From assembly GCF_029893345.1 (NCBI RefSeq), contig NZ_JARXVE010000012.1, positions 62,001 to 126,000 on the forward strand: a DNA stretch of 64,000 nt, in the 5' to 3' direction. Each line of letters begins with the position of its first letter. Position 1 is the first letter of the stretch. The notes beneath the pieces are model-generated. The model was not told where the DNA came from, ran no database searches, and worked only from the letters and a program-made list of their open reading frames with translations. The translations under genes and the position numbers were made by a program. Positions 1 through 9,000 of the stretch are shown here, in pieces. This stretch comes from Mycolicibacterium frederiksbergense. GTDB taxonomy: Bacteria > Actinomycetota > Actinomycetes > Mycobacteriales > Mycobacteriaceae.

Positions 1-395
1 GTGCCCGAGTTGACCAGGCGCAGCCGTTCCACCGGAGCGACCCGGTCGATGATCTCGGCGGCCAGTTCGGTCTCCGACGGGGTCGGGGCGCCGAAGCTCA
101 GCCCGCTGGCGGCCACCTTCTGCACGGCCTCCACCACCGCCGGGTGGGCATGGCCGAGCAGCATCGGGCCCCACGAGCACACCAGGTCGACGTAGCGGTT
201 GTCGTCGGCATCGGTGAGCCAGTAGCCGCTGGCGGAGGTGATGAACCGTGGGGTGCCGCCAACCGAGTTGAAGGCACGCACCGGGGAGTTCACCCCTCCT
301 GGGATCACTGCGCAGGCGTCGGCGAACAGTTGGGCCGAACGCTGGGTCTGGGCGATTTTGTGCTCCTCGCATCCGCGTGCCTCGTCCACACGCAT
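1..395 (-). CDS. hemL: Glutamate-1-semialdehyde 2,1-aminomutase, N-terminal part (cut by window edge)
   Basis: Only the first ~130 residues lie in the window; the gene runs off the left edge. The reverse-strand translation contains CAVIPGGVNSPVRAF and a downstream CSWGPMLLGHAHP stretch, both diagnostic of glutamate-1-semialdehyde aminomutase. This PLP enzyme converts GSA to 5-aminolevulinate in the C5 haem pathway. Its partners hemA, hemC, hemD and hemB lie 18-24 kb away in this window, which matches the split hem locus of mycobacteria. The start is an ATG whose complement is at 393-395. The PLP lysine is outside the window. The identification is firm; the exact start is less so. Confidence 0.93.
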   Translation of the reverse strand, partial: MRVDEARGCEEHKIAQTQRSAQLFADACAVIPGGVNSPVRAFNSVGGTPRFITSASGYWLTDADDNRYVDLVCSWGPMLLGHAHPAVVEAVQKVAASGLSFGAPTPSETELAAEIIDRVAPVERLRLVNSG

Positions 396-464
396 CGCCA
401 CCAGTGTCCCAGTCAGCGCAAATCCGTCAACTACAGGTTGTAGTGGTAACGGTTACGGCCGCCC

Positions 465-851
465 CTAGTCGGCCGGCGTGAGCGCGAACACCGGGTGGTC
501 GGCATCGTCGGGCAGCTCACGCCAGTAGCCCTCCACCACCTTTCCGGCCAGCGGCCGATAGGCCGCGATGACCGGCGCCCGCTGCGCCACCGGAATCTCG
601 GCCGCGACGTAGCCGACCGATCCGAGCCGGACCCGAGGATCGGCCCGCACATTGCGTACCCAGTCCGATTCGCCGCGGGTCGAGACCAGGTATTTGACCC
701 CGTTGACCTCGGGAACGACGACGGGAATCTGCTGCGACTGCTTGTTGCCCCGCCTGATCACGGTCAGTGTCTGGCTGTGTCCCACGCCGGTCGCCATGGC
801 GATCCGGTTGAACACGGTCCGCACGAACCACGGCGGCTTGAGATATGCCAT
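465..851 (-). CDS. Deazaflavin (F420)-dependent nitroreductase-family protein
   Basis: A 128-residue protein of the Ddn/FDOR split-barrel family. These small mycobacterial proteins bind F420 and reduce diverse substrates. Family-like features are the TLTVIRRGNK strand-turn, a VNGVKYLVSTRGESDW segment and a WVRNVRADPRVRL motif. The start was placed at the ATG beginning MAYLKPPWF, because the upstream in-frame extension lacks family character. It is divergent from a second, shorter family member starting at 938, with 86 bp between them. The substrate cannot be predicted. The family call is good; actual F420 binding is inferred. Confidence 0.8.
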   Translation of the reverse strand: MAYLKPPWFVRTVFNRIAMATGVGHSQTLTVIRRGNKQSQQIPVVVPEVNGVKYLVSTRGESDWVRNVRADPRVRLGSVGYVAAEIPVAQRAPVIAAYRPLAGKVVEGYWRELPDDADHPVFALTPAD

Positions 852-937
852 GGATCCAGTGTCGGCGGCTATCCCCCACGACGCCAGCCCTGCCTGATCC
901 GGCTCCGGGGAAGCGGTCACGAGCGCATGATGAGCCC

Positions 938-1318
938 ATGCAGTTACCGCAATGGCTGGCCCGGTTCAACCGCCATGTGACCAATCCCATTCAGCGGCTG
1001 TGGGCCGGATGGGCCCCGACATTCGGAATCCTGGAACACGTCGGCCGCAAGTCCGGTAAGCCGTACCGCACCCCGTTGACCGTCTTCTCCACCGATGCCG
1101 GTGTGGCGATTCTGCTGACCTACGGGCCGGACCGCGACTGGTTGAAGAACCTCTTGGCGGCCGGTGGCGCCCGCATGCGCCGGCACGGCAGGACGCTGCG
1201 GCTCACCGAGCCCCGGGTGGTCTCCAAGGCAGAGGCGGCTGAGCATGTGACGGGACGGATGCAGCGGGTTTTTGCCCGCCTGCCGTTCGAACAGGCCGTG
1301 CTGCTGCGCCGGACGTAG
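938..1318 (+). CDS. Second F420-dependent nitroreductase-family protein
   Basis: A 126-residue protein of the same split-barrel family as its divergent neighbour. It shows LEHVGRKSGKPYRTPLTVF, the characteristic beta-hairpin of these proteins, and a DWLKNLLAAGG segment. The ATG at 938 was chosen because the N-terminal helix MQLPQWLARFNRHV begins there; upstream in-frame codons give unrelated sequence. Its 3' end is partly duplicated downstream at 1661-1696 and 2998-3014, on either side of the membrane-protein gene. This suggests an ancient tandem copy that was broken. Confidence 0.78.
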   Translation: MQLPQWLARFNRHVTNPIQRLWAGWAPTFGILEHVGRKSGKPYRTPLTVFSTDAGVAILLTYGPDRDWLKNLLAAGGARMRRHGRTLRLTEPRVVSKAEAAEHVTGRMQRVFARLPFEQAVLLRRT

Positions 1319-1736
1319 CCTGCCGGTCGCACAACCGAACCTCGACGCCACCTTGGACGCAGCACTTCAACGCAGCCAGCCTCAGCCTCGTCTGCCAGAT
1401 TGCTGGGAGCTGTTCGTCGTGCATTGATCCGTAGGTTTGCGCGTTCTTATGGTCGATTCGTCGCGGACGATCAGGAACCTCGCGAAATTCCGGAATGGTC
1501 GCGCCACCGTGAGTGCCGAGCTATTGCGTGCGAGTCAGAAACTGCGGTCCGTGCTCATCGCCTCGACGGGGACGCGTAATCCCCGAAAGGAGGCTGATCG
1601 TCTTCTCGGCACCAAACCTGCCAAGGACGTGTCGCCACACCACATTTGATGACGCTGGGTGCGGCTGAGGATGTGACGGGCCGGGCGCAGCGGGTTCTCA
1701 GCGTCGGTTCAGCGGGGTGTCGATAGCGTCGCCCCG
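1319..1736. other. 418-bp intergenic stretch without a convincing gene
   Basis: The stretch between the nitroreductase-like gene and the membrane-protein gene holds one 70-codon open frame at 1437-1649, without family resemblance or a good ribosome binding site. Near its right end is a diverged copy of the upstream gene's 3' coding sequence. Nothing else was recognised. Confidence 0.5.
1661..1696 (+). pseudogene. Diverged duplicate of the nitroreductase 3' coding sequence
   Basis: These 36 bases match 1235-1270, inside the upstream nitroreductase-like gene, at 32 of 36 positions by eye. No complete reading frame accompanies them. They read best as a remnant of a second gene copy, interrupted before the membrane-protein gene begins at 1737. 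Confidence 0.5.
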
Positions 1737-2996
1737 ATGGCGACAACCCCGGTTTCAGCAAGCGGCCGCACCCAGCCTGCATTGCTCAGTAAAGTGCCCG
1801 AGGTCACCGTCTGGTTCTGGGTGATCAAGATACTGTGCACCACTGTCGGGGAGAGCTTCGCCGACTGGATCAATATGACGCTAGGTGTCGGTCTCATCAC
1901 CACGGCGCTCACATTCACCGCAGTCCTTGCCGGCGTTCTCATTTGGCAGGTGACCCGCAATCGCTATGTACCGTTTGTGTATTGGTTGACCGTGGTCACG
2001 CTCAGCGTGACGGGAACGCTGTACACCGACATCCTCACCGACGCGCTTGGCGTTCCACTTGCACTGAGCTCAACCGTCTTTGCGCTCATCCTGGCCATGG
2101 TGTTCGCGGTGTGGTTCGCACGGGAGCGCACCCTCTCGATCCACAGTATCGTCACGCTTCCCCGCGAGGCGTTCTACTGGCTCGCGGTGCTGGTCACCTT
2201 CGCGCTCGGCACCGCGGCCGGTGACTGGACCCTGCAGCTGACGGGCTGGTCACCGGGCACATCGGTGCTGCTCCCGGTCGCCCTGATCGTGTCGATCGTG
2301 ATCGGCTGGCGGCTGGGCGCCAACCCAGTGGCGTCCTTCTGGTTGGCCTACATCCTGACCCGTCCGCTGGGGGCCAATCTCGGCGACTGGCTGGCGACAC
2401 CGCGCAGCGAGCATGGTCTCGGTATCGGCACCGCGCTGACCAGTGCGATATTCCTGGCGGCCATTCTCGTCACAGTCACCTACCTTTCACTGACCCGCAG
2501 CGACATCATCGATGCACCCGATGAGTCCCAGACTCCAACCACCACAACACATCCCGCGCGAAACTTGATCACGACCGGGTACTACACCGTGATCGCGATC
2601 GCCACGGCAGCGGTGCTCGCCTGGGCGGCCCAGCAACCGCATGCCATCGGGGGCAACGATGACGAACAGGTCGATACACCGTCGGTGGCCGCTGTCATCA
2701 CTGCCGACCGGGTGTCGGCAAGTTTCCCGGAAAGCCAGGTGCACACGCTCCGCGATATCGCCGGCGACACCCTCACGAAGGTAAAGGCCGGTGACCACGC
2801 CGGGGCGACGGACACTGCCAAAGACCTTGAAACCACGTGGGACGAGGACCAATCCAGCCTGCAACCGCTGGACGAGCCGGCTTGGACCGTCCTCGACGGT
2901 CAGATCGACGACGTGCTGAAGGCGGTACGTTCCGACAGGCCCGACCCCGCGACCGAGATCCGGACCCTGCAAACGCTGTTGTCCACCCTCGGGTGA
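1737..2996 (+). CDS. COG4705-like multi-pass membrane protein with soluble C-terminal domain
   Basis: A 419-residue protein. Residues ~17-265 hold about eight hydrophobic segments arranged as two similar halves. The first half has KVPEVTVWFWVIKIL followed by TTVGESFADW; the second has PREAFYWLAVLVTF followed by GTAAGDW. This pattern fits uncharacterised membrane-anchored proteins of the COG4705 type, whose function is not established. After another membrane span near residue 285-300 comes a ~110-residue soluble tail, rich in acidic residues and predicted helical, which I do not recognise. No clear Shine-Dalgarno precedes the ATG. Fragments of the neighbouring nitroreductase gene lie at both ends, so the gene may have been inserted. 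Confidence 0.72.
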   Translation: MATTPVSASGRTQPALLSKVPEVTVWFWVIKILCTTVGESFADWINMTLGVGLITTALTFTAVLAGVLIWQVTRNRYVPFVYWLTVVTLSVTGTLYTDILTDALGVPLALSSTVFALILAMVFAVWFARERTLSIHSIVTLPREAFYWLAVLVTFALGTAAGDWTLQLTGWSPGTSVLLPVALIVSIVIGWRLGANPVASFWLAYILTRPLGANLGDWLATPRSEHGLGIGTALTSAIFLAAILVTVTYLSLTRSDIIDAPDESQTPTTTTHPARNLITTGYYTVIAIATAAVLAWAAQQPHAIGGNDDEQVDTPSVAAVITADRVSASFPESQVHTLRDIAGDTLTKVKAGDHAGATDTAKDLETTWDEDQSSLQPLDEPAWTVLDGQIDDVLKAVRSDRPDPATEIRTLQTLLSTLG

Positions 2997-2997
2997 G

Positions 2998-3014
2998 GCG
3001 TGCTGCTGCGCCGG
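2998..3014 (+). repeat. Short match to nitroreductase 3' end, right of the membrane-protein gene
   Basis: Seventeen bases match 1296-1312 (encoding the terminal Leu-Leu-Arg-Arg of the nitroreductase-like protein) and are followed by an in-phase TAG. Together with 1661-1696 this brackets the membrane-protein gene. The match is short and GC-rich, so chance is possible. Confidence 0.35.
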
Positions 3015-3123
3015 CTAGCCGGTAACCCCATTCACCTGGGTGTTCAAGGTTTAGGGTGGATGGGTCACTGCTGCGGCCAACAGCGGGGCGCGACATCTGT
3101 CCAATCGGTGACAGGAGGTCACC

Positions 3124-3894
3124 ATGAGGCGCCTACTCATCATCGGTTACGGGATCGCAAGCTATCTGGTGTTCACCGTGGCCTTCCTCTATGCGATCGC
3201 GTTTGTCGGTAACTTCGTCGTGCCCCGCACGGTCGACTCCGGTATCGCCGCACCGACCACCGAGGCGGTGATCGTCAACCTGGTGCTGCTGTTTGTGTTC
3301 GCCGCACAGCACAGCGTGATGGCCCGGCCGGCGTTCAAACGCTGGTGGACGCGGTTCGTCCCGCAGGCCATCGAGCGCAGCACCTACGTGCTGTTGTCCA
3401 GCCTGGCGCTGTTCCTGCTCTACTGGCAGTGGCGCACCATGCCGGCGATCGTGTGGAACGTGGAATCGACGGCGGGACGGGTCATTCTGTGGGCGTTGTT
3501 CTGGCTGGGCTGGGCGACGGCGTTCAGCGCGACATTCATGATCAACCACTTCGACCTGTTCGGGCTGCGGCAGGTGTGGTTGGAGTGGCGCGGCAAGCCC
3601 TACGGGGAGCTGGGGTTCCAGAATGTGTTGCTGTACAGGGTGATTCGGCACCCGATCATGGCCGGTTTCATCGTGGCGTTCTGGGCCATCCCGACGATGA
3701 CCGCGGGCCATCTGATGTTCGCGGCCGTCAGCACGGCCTACATCCTGGTGGCGATCCAGCTCGAGGAGCGGGACCTGGTGGCCGCCCTCGGCGATCAGTA
3801 CCGCGACTACCGGCACCGGGTGGCAATGCTGGTGCCCGGACTTCATCCCGGCCATGAGCGGCCGATACCGAAGGCCAGGCATCGGGCGGCCTAG
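3124..3894 (+). CDS. mddA: Methanethiol S-methyltransferase-like membrane protein
   Basis: A 256-residue membrane protein of the NnrU/isoprenylcysteine-methyltransferase superfamily with about five to six hydrophobic segments. Signature parts are FAAQHSVMARPAFKRWW near residue 60, FMINHFDLFGLRQVWLEW in the middle, and the C-terminal cofactor region YRVIRHPIMAGF followed by an LEERDLV segment. MddA enzymes use S-adenosylmethionine to methylate methanethiol to dimethyl sulfide. A strong GGAGGT at 3115-3120 lies five bases before the ATG. The gene stands alone, convergent with a pyridoxamine-oxidase-like gene three bases downstream. The family is clear; the thiol substrate is inferred from family resemblance. 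Confidence 0.8.
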   Translation: MRRLLIIGYGIASYLVFTVAFLYAIAFVGNFVVPRTVDSGIAAPTTEAVIVNLVLLFVFAAQHSVMARPAFKRWWTRFVPQAIERSTYVLLSSLALFLLYWQWRTMPAIVWNVESTAGRVILWALFWLGWATAFSATFMINHFDLFGLRQVWLEWRGKPYGELGFQNVLLYRVIRHPIMAGFIVAFWAIPTMTAGHLMFAAVSTAYILVAIQLEERDLVAALGDQYRDYRHRVAMLVPGLHPGHERPIPKARHRAA

Positions 3895-3897
3895 TCG

Positions 3898-4383
3898 TTA
3901 CCCGGCGTGCCAGCTGGTCACCTCGCCGGTGCCGGCGGTCATCACCGTGCCGGGCATGACCCGCAACCGGTACGGGGTCAGCCGCAGCGCGGCGAACTGG
4001 TCCGAGGTGGGCCCGCCGCTCCACTGCGGGATGACGTACGGGTCATAGCCCACCGGCGCCGGGCCATTGGCGAAGCGGTCCCACACCTGGGTGCAGGTCT
4101 CGTCGTCGGTATACCACTCCACCAGGCAGTCAGCCGCGCAGGTGTCGTGATTGGTGGTCCAATAGCTCACCGATACGTGCGGATGAACCGCCAGGTGTGC
4201 GCGTTTGACCGGGCTGGGCACGGTCGCGACCCACCCGAACAGATCGGTGCCGTCCCACTCCCAGATCGGGTGCAGGATGCGGGTGCGCGGCCTGCCGTCG
4301 GCGTCGACGGTGGCCACCGACGCCCAGACGATCTCGTGGGCCATCGCAACGAAGGCGGGCGCAATCTCGGGTAATGCGGTCAT
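3898..4383 (-). CDS. Pyridoxamine 5'-phosphate oxidase-like FMN/F420 split-barrel protein
   Basis: A 161-residue split-barrel protein. The N-terminal ASVATVDADGRPRTRILHP segment is the typical first beta-hairpin of PNPOx-like proteins, followed by a WEWDGTDLFGW strand. It is the last gene of a three-gene reverse-strand operon. Its ATG overlaps the stop of the TetR gene by four bases (ATGA), implying translational coupling. It could be a small flavin- or F420-linked reductase acting with the DUF2236 oxygenase-like protein of the same operon. That link is inferred from context only. Confidence 0.75.
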   Translation of the reverse strand: MTALPEIAPAFVAMAHEIVWASVATVDADGRPRTRILHPIWEWDGTDLFGWVATVPSPVKRAHLAVHPHVSVSYWTTNHDTCAADCLVEWYTDDETCTQVWDRFANGPAPVGYDPYVIPQWSGGPTSDQFAALRLTPYRLRVMPGTVMTAGTGEVTSWHAG

Positions 4384-4973
4384 GCCGGAACGGTACGCAC
4401 CGACGCCGGCACGCTGGGCAGGAAATGCCGGGTGGCGAACGCCCGGATGTCGTCTGCGGTGTCCAGTGGTTCGACACTGGGCAGCAGCAGCACCATCGCC
4501 GCGTAGCGCAGGATGGTGTCGGCCAGCTCGTTGACCGCCCGATCGCCGATCCGGTCAGCGAACCCGGCCGGGAAGATCACCCTCAGTGCGGCGGCCATCC
4601 GCTCGATGGCCGCGCCGTAGTGGGTATGCAGCAACTCCATCACCAAGGCGGGCTCGTCACCGATCATCCGGTTGAGCACGTGATGACGGCGGAACCGCAG
4701 GATCGACAGCGTGAACGCTTCGACGTAGTAATTCGATTGCGGCCCCGCATTTTTCAATTCCTCGGCGATGTCGGAGAACAGCGCCGCGTTCTCCCGCTCG
4801 ATCACCGCCCCGACCAGCTCGTCGCGGTTGGCGAATCTGCGGTAGATCGTGGTGCGGCTGACCCCGGCCCGGCGCGCCACATCGTCGAGCGCCACCCGGC
4901 GCAAACCGTGGCGCTCGAATTCGACGAGGGCCGCGTCCAGGATGGCCCCGGTCACCGAATCAGGCCCGGGCAT
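4380..4973 (-). CDS. TetR-family transcriptional regulator
   Basis: A 197-residue regulator. The N-terminal helix-turn-helix spans about residues 8-55, with VALDDVARRAGVSRTTIYRRF as the recognition region. A helical ligand-binding domain follows, where an FRRHHVLNRMIGDEP segment is visible. The gene overlaps the end of the DUF2236 gene by 14 bases and the following flavin-protein gene by four, so it is the middle gene of one operon. It probably autoregulates this operon, possibly through palindromes at 5816-5869 upstream of the first gene. Ligand unknown. Confidence 0.87.
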   Translation of the reverse strand: MPGPDSVTGAILDAALVEFERHGLRRVALDDVARRAGVSRTTIYRRFANRDELVGAVIERENAALFSDIAEELKNAGPQSNYYVEAFTLSILRFRRHHVLNRMIGDEPALVMELLHTHYGAAIERMAAALRVIFPAGFADRIGDRAVNELADTILRYAAMVLLLPSVEPLDTADDIRAFATRHFLPSVPASVRTVPA

Positions 4974-5814
4974 AGCCCGTTTGGGCGAACTTGTTGTAGC
5001 GCACGCTCATTGGCAGATGATCCCATATCCAGTTCACCGGGGCCGAGCGCCAGATCGCCGCGAACCGCTGGTAGTTGCGTTCCTGACGCTCGGTCCACGG
5101 CAGTTCCAGCAGGTCACGGGCCCGTGCCGGCATGCCGCCGGTGGTGATGAACGCCGCCACCGGATTGAACACCGGTGCAATCAGTTTCCAGGCCAGCGGC
5201 GAGACGCCCTTCGGTCGGGGGAAGCCCTTGGTGACGTAGCCGACGCCGTATTGCGCGGTCTTGTGTGCGACGACGATCTCATCCATCATCCGGTCCCAGT
5301 ACTGCACGAACTCCGGGTAGCTGGCGGGCATCACCCGATCGCTGACGCCGTAGCGGCGATACCAGGTCTTCGATTCCAGGTAGATCTGTTCCTTCTCGGC
5401 CTCGGTCAGGCGTTTGACGAAGGTGTCGGCGAAGCACAGCACCTGCTCGACGAAGGTGGCGTGCGCCCAGAAGTAGGTCTGCGGGTCCAGCGCGTGATAG
5501 CGGGTCCCGTCGGGCATCTCGCCCTTGATGTCATGGTGGAAGTCGCGCACCTGGGTACCGCGGTTGTCGTCCTCGGCGCCGTAGACGGTCATGAAGATCG
5601 GTGGCAATGACCGCTTGACGCGGGCCGCGGTGTCGGAGAAGAACACCGAGTGATCGAGCACGCCCTGGCCGAGCTCGGCCAACATGTTCTGCAGCACCGC
5701 GGGCCGGGGCCCGATCAGGTACATCCGGTTATCCCCGAAGTACTTCCAGACCAGCGACTGCGGCCCCAGGGGCAGGGCGTCGGTCCGTTGCGGCTGCTCG
5801 GCCAAATCGGTCAT
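4960..5814 (-). CDS. Oxygenase MpaB-like family protein (DUF2236)
   Basis: A 284-residue protein of the DUF2236/MpaB family, which includes latex-clearing oxygenases that are haem-dependent. Visible features are VWKYFGDNRMYLIGPRPAVLQ near the N-terminus, an FFSDTAARVKRSL segment, FHHDIKGEMPDGTRYHALDP and YFWAHATFVEQ. The last two hold the conserved histidines usual in the family. The start is the ATG at 5814 (MTDLAEQPQ); upstream in-frame codons run into the divergent promoter region. It heads an operon with TetR and a flavin split-barrel protein. Reaction and substrate are unknown. Confidence 0.82.
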   Translation of the reverse strand: MTDLAEQPQRTDALPLGPQSLVWKYFGDNRMYLIGPRPAVLQNMLAELGQGVLDHSVFFSDTAARVKRSLPPIFMTVYGAEDDNRGTQVRDFHHDIKGEMPDGTRYHALDPQTYFWAHATFVEQVLCFADTFVKRLTEAEKEQIYLESKTWYRRYGVSDRVMPASYPEFVQYWDRMMDEIVVAHKTAQYGVGYVTKGFPRPKGVSPLAWKLIAPVFNPVAAFITTGGMPARARDLLELPWTERQERNYQRFAAIWRSAPVNWIWDHLPMSVRYNKFAQTGYARA

Positions 5815-5815
5815 G

Positions 5816-5869
5816 GGAACAGTGTTACAAATTCCGAACTTTGTTCCAAGTGTAGTGACCGGTCTCACT
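5816..5869. promoter_or_regulatory. Candidate operator region between the DUF2236 operon and the cyclase gene
   Basis: Two inverted repeats are visible just upstream of the DUF2236 start. One has GGAACA at 5816-5821 and TGTTCC at 5842-5847. The other has AGTGA at 5854-5858 and TCACT at 5865-5869, around a CCGGTC core. Both are of a size typical for TetR operators. Assignment to the operon's own TetR is inference. Confidence 0.35.
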
Positions 5870-5975
5870 GAACGACTCATTAATTGACGACGACGTTCCG
5901 CAACAATCCACCCGCGGACGGGCATCGGTCACTACCATGAATGCACAGTTCGAGGGGGGAAAGGAACGGCTCAGC

Positions 5976-6005
5976 ATGCGCTCCGCAGTTCACCCCCCGC
6001 CATGA
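5976..6005 (+). CDS. Nine-residue leader mini-ORF overlapping the cyclase start
   Basis: An ATG preceded by AAGGA ten bases upstream opens a nine-codon frame, MRSAVHPPP, ending in a TGA that overlaps the cyclase ATG (6002-6004). The cyclase ATG has no Shine-Dalgarno of its own, since the bases before it are C-rich. Coupled re-initiation from the mini-ORF is therefore plausible. Three prolines just before the stop could slow ribosomes. No expression evidence is possible from sequence alone. Confidence 0.4.
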   Translation: MRSAVHPPP

Positions 6006-9000
6006 CGAATCCGGTTCTCGACATCGACGGCCGCGTCGTCGGCCGATCGCCGGAACTGACCGACCTCCGCGCCGCCATCGCCGAGGCCGGACGCGGTGGC
6101 GGAACCTGCGTCCTGCTCAGCGGGGCGCCCGGAGTGGGCAAGTCGACGCTCATGCAGGCGTTTGGTGTCGAGGTCTCGCGACGCGACTGCGTGTTCGCCT
6201 ACGGGAGATTCCAGGACGGCGCCCCGGCACCGTACTCGGCCCTCGGGGATGCGCTCGGCGCGATGGTCCGCACCATGGAGTCCGCCGACTGCACCGAGCG
6301 TGACCGCTGGCATGCGGACCTGCAGCGCGGGATGTCGGCGCTCGGAGGCACCCTCACCGAGCTGGTGCCCGACCTGGCGCAGCTGCCGAGCGACGCCCCG
6401 CAGACGGTCGACGTCGATGCCGCCGACGCGCGTCGCCGGCTACAACGCGCCGTCACCCGCTTGGTGTCCACCACCGCGTCCTACCGGCCGGTGGTACTGG
6501 CCGTCGACGACCTGCAATGGGCGGATCAGGACTCGCTGCTGCTGCTGTCCGAATTGTTGACCGTGTCGATTCGCAACCTGCTGATCCTCGGAGCCCATCG
6601 CACGGGTGAATTCGATCCCAGCGCAGCGGGTTTCGCCTCGGCGAACCTGCACCACGTCGACCTCGCCCCGCTGTCCGCCAAGGATCTCGAAGACCTGCTG
6701 GCCGCGGTCTGCGGTCGCGCGGTGGAACTCGGCGAGGTCGCCGCCGAGTTCCACCACCGCACCGGCGGCAATCCCCTGCAGGTCCGCCAGCTGTTGTACC
6801 GCGCCCAACGAGAAGGCGCGCTCAGCCCGGTCGGCGCGGACGGACGCTCGACCTGGGACCTGCGCGTCCTGTCGTCGCTCGAGATCACCTCCTCGGCCGC
6901 CGAGTTCCTCGGCCGCTACCTCGAACAACTCCGCCCGGCGCACCGGAGCGTGTTGAGCTCGCTCGCGTGCATCGGTGCCGAGTTCGACCTGGCCGACGCC
7001 ACGACGGCGGCCGCACAACCAACCGACCTGGTGGCCCAGGCACTGTGGTCGGCCCAGGAACTTCGTCTGCTCGAGGCCATCGACAGCCGTGGCCGGCGGA
7101 TCGCCAACACGATCAGCCACGCCGCCCGGTACCGGTTCAGCCATGACCGGGTGGCCGAGGCAGCGCGCGCCGACCTTTCCGAGGACGCGCGACGCGAGAC
7201 GCACCTACGGATCGCCCGGCGGCTCGTCGGGCAAGGCGACGACCGACTGTTCGAAGCCGCCCGCCACGTCGCGATCGGCGGTCACGGACTGGCCGACGAC
7301 GAGCGCACCCGGTTCGTCGAGGTGTTGCGCCGGGCCGCCGGCAAGGCCCGCGCGCAGGCATCCTTCCCACTGACCCTGGAGTACTGCCGAGACGGTTTGG
7401 ACCTGCTGGGTGAGCACCGCTGGACGGCTCATCTCGCGGTGTCCCGGGAGCTGCAACTCGACGCCGCCGAGGCCGCCCTGCTGATCGGCGACGCAGCGGC
7501 GCTGCACGCGTTGCTCGACGAGGCCGATGCGGTGCTGTCCGAGCCGGCCGACCGGGCCCGGCTGGCCTACCTTCGGCTCAAGGGCCAGGTGACGCAGAAC
7601 CGGCTGAAGGAGGCACTGGAAACCGGGCTGCAGGCGCTCGACGGGCTCGGTGAGCCGCTACCGCTCAACCCGGGAAAACCCCGGATGGCCAACGCGCTGG
7701 TGCGGATGAAGCTCACCACCCGCCGCTGGACCACCGACCGGCTGCTGCGACTGCCCCGCTGCGAAGACCAGCGGGTCATCCAGATCCAGCTGATCCTCGC
7801 CGAACTGCGCAGCTTGTCCTACATCATCCGGCCCAACCTCATTCCGCTGATCGTGCGTAAGCAGCTCGACCTCACGCTGGACCACGGCCACACCCCGAGC
7901 TCGCCGTCGGTGCTCGCCAGCTACGGGCTGCTGCTGGTGATTACCGGAGACCTCGCAGGCAGCCAGCGCTTCGGCGAGGTCGGCCTGCAGCTTGCCGAGC
8001 GAGCCGAGTACCGCCGGGCCCGGCCGGAAACGCTGTTCATCTACCTGGATTTCATTCGGCACTGGCGCCACCCGCTGCGCGATGGCCTGGCCCAGCTCCG
8101 CAGCGCGGTCGCCGAGGCGCTCGACAACGGCGACCAGGAATATGCCGGGTTCCTGGCCGCGGTCCTGCTCGCCCAGTCGTTCTGGGTCGGTCGTCCACTG
8201 GCGGAGATCGACACCCTCGCCCAGACCCTCATCCCCGAGATCCGCTCCCAACCGGTGCCGTGCGCGCTGTGCGAAGCCCTGCAACAACTGTGTCTCAATT
8301 TGATGGGCCGCAGCGAGGACCCCTTCCTGCTGGCCGGCGAGAGCGGCTACGACGAGCGGGAGTTGCTGCCCGCGGCCCGGCGCGAGGGCAACGAGGTGGC
8401 GCTGAGCGTGGCCGCGAACCTGAAACAGGGCCTGCACTTCTGGTCCGGCGATTACCCGGGCGCGGTCGGTGCCACCGACGAGGCCATGGAGCACCTCGGC
8501 GGTATGGCCGGCAATGCAGTCCTGCAACTGGTGCACCTGATCGGCGCGCTGAGCCGGATTCACGTCGCGCCGGGTGACCGCGCCACCAAGAAGTCGGTGC
8601 GCCGGGCACTGGCGCTGCATCGCAACTGGGCGGCGGGCGCACCGGCCAACTACGCCGCACCGTATGCATTGCTGCAGGGCGCGTGGGCGCGGACGCAGGG
8701 GCTGCACAGCAAGGCCGAGCGCTACCTCGACCGGGCCATCGGGCTTGCCGACGTGCACCAGCTGCCCATGATCGGCGCCCTCGCCCACGAGGAGGCGGCC
8801 GCCCTCTACGCCCAGACCGCCCGGACCACACTGAGCGAGCAGATGCTGCGGACTGCCTATCAGGGGTGGCTGAATCTGGGTGTGGCACTGCGAACCGACC
8901 GGCTCGCGCGGGTGCATCCGTGGCTACTCAGCCGCGATCTGGTGCAGGCCGGCACGGCGGGGATCGATCCGGCCAGCGCGCACCGCCTGGTACGGGCGCT

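Noticed and set aside
1437..1649. 70-codon open frame between the nitroreductase-like and membrane-protein genes
   Set aside because: No family resemblance, no ribosome binding site of note, and atypical composition for a coding region; treated as chance.
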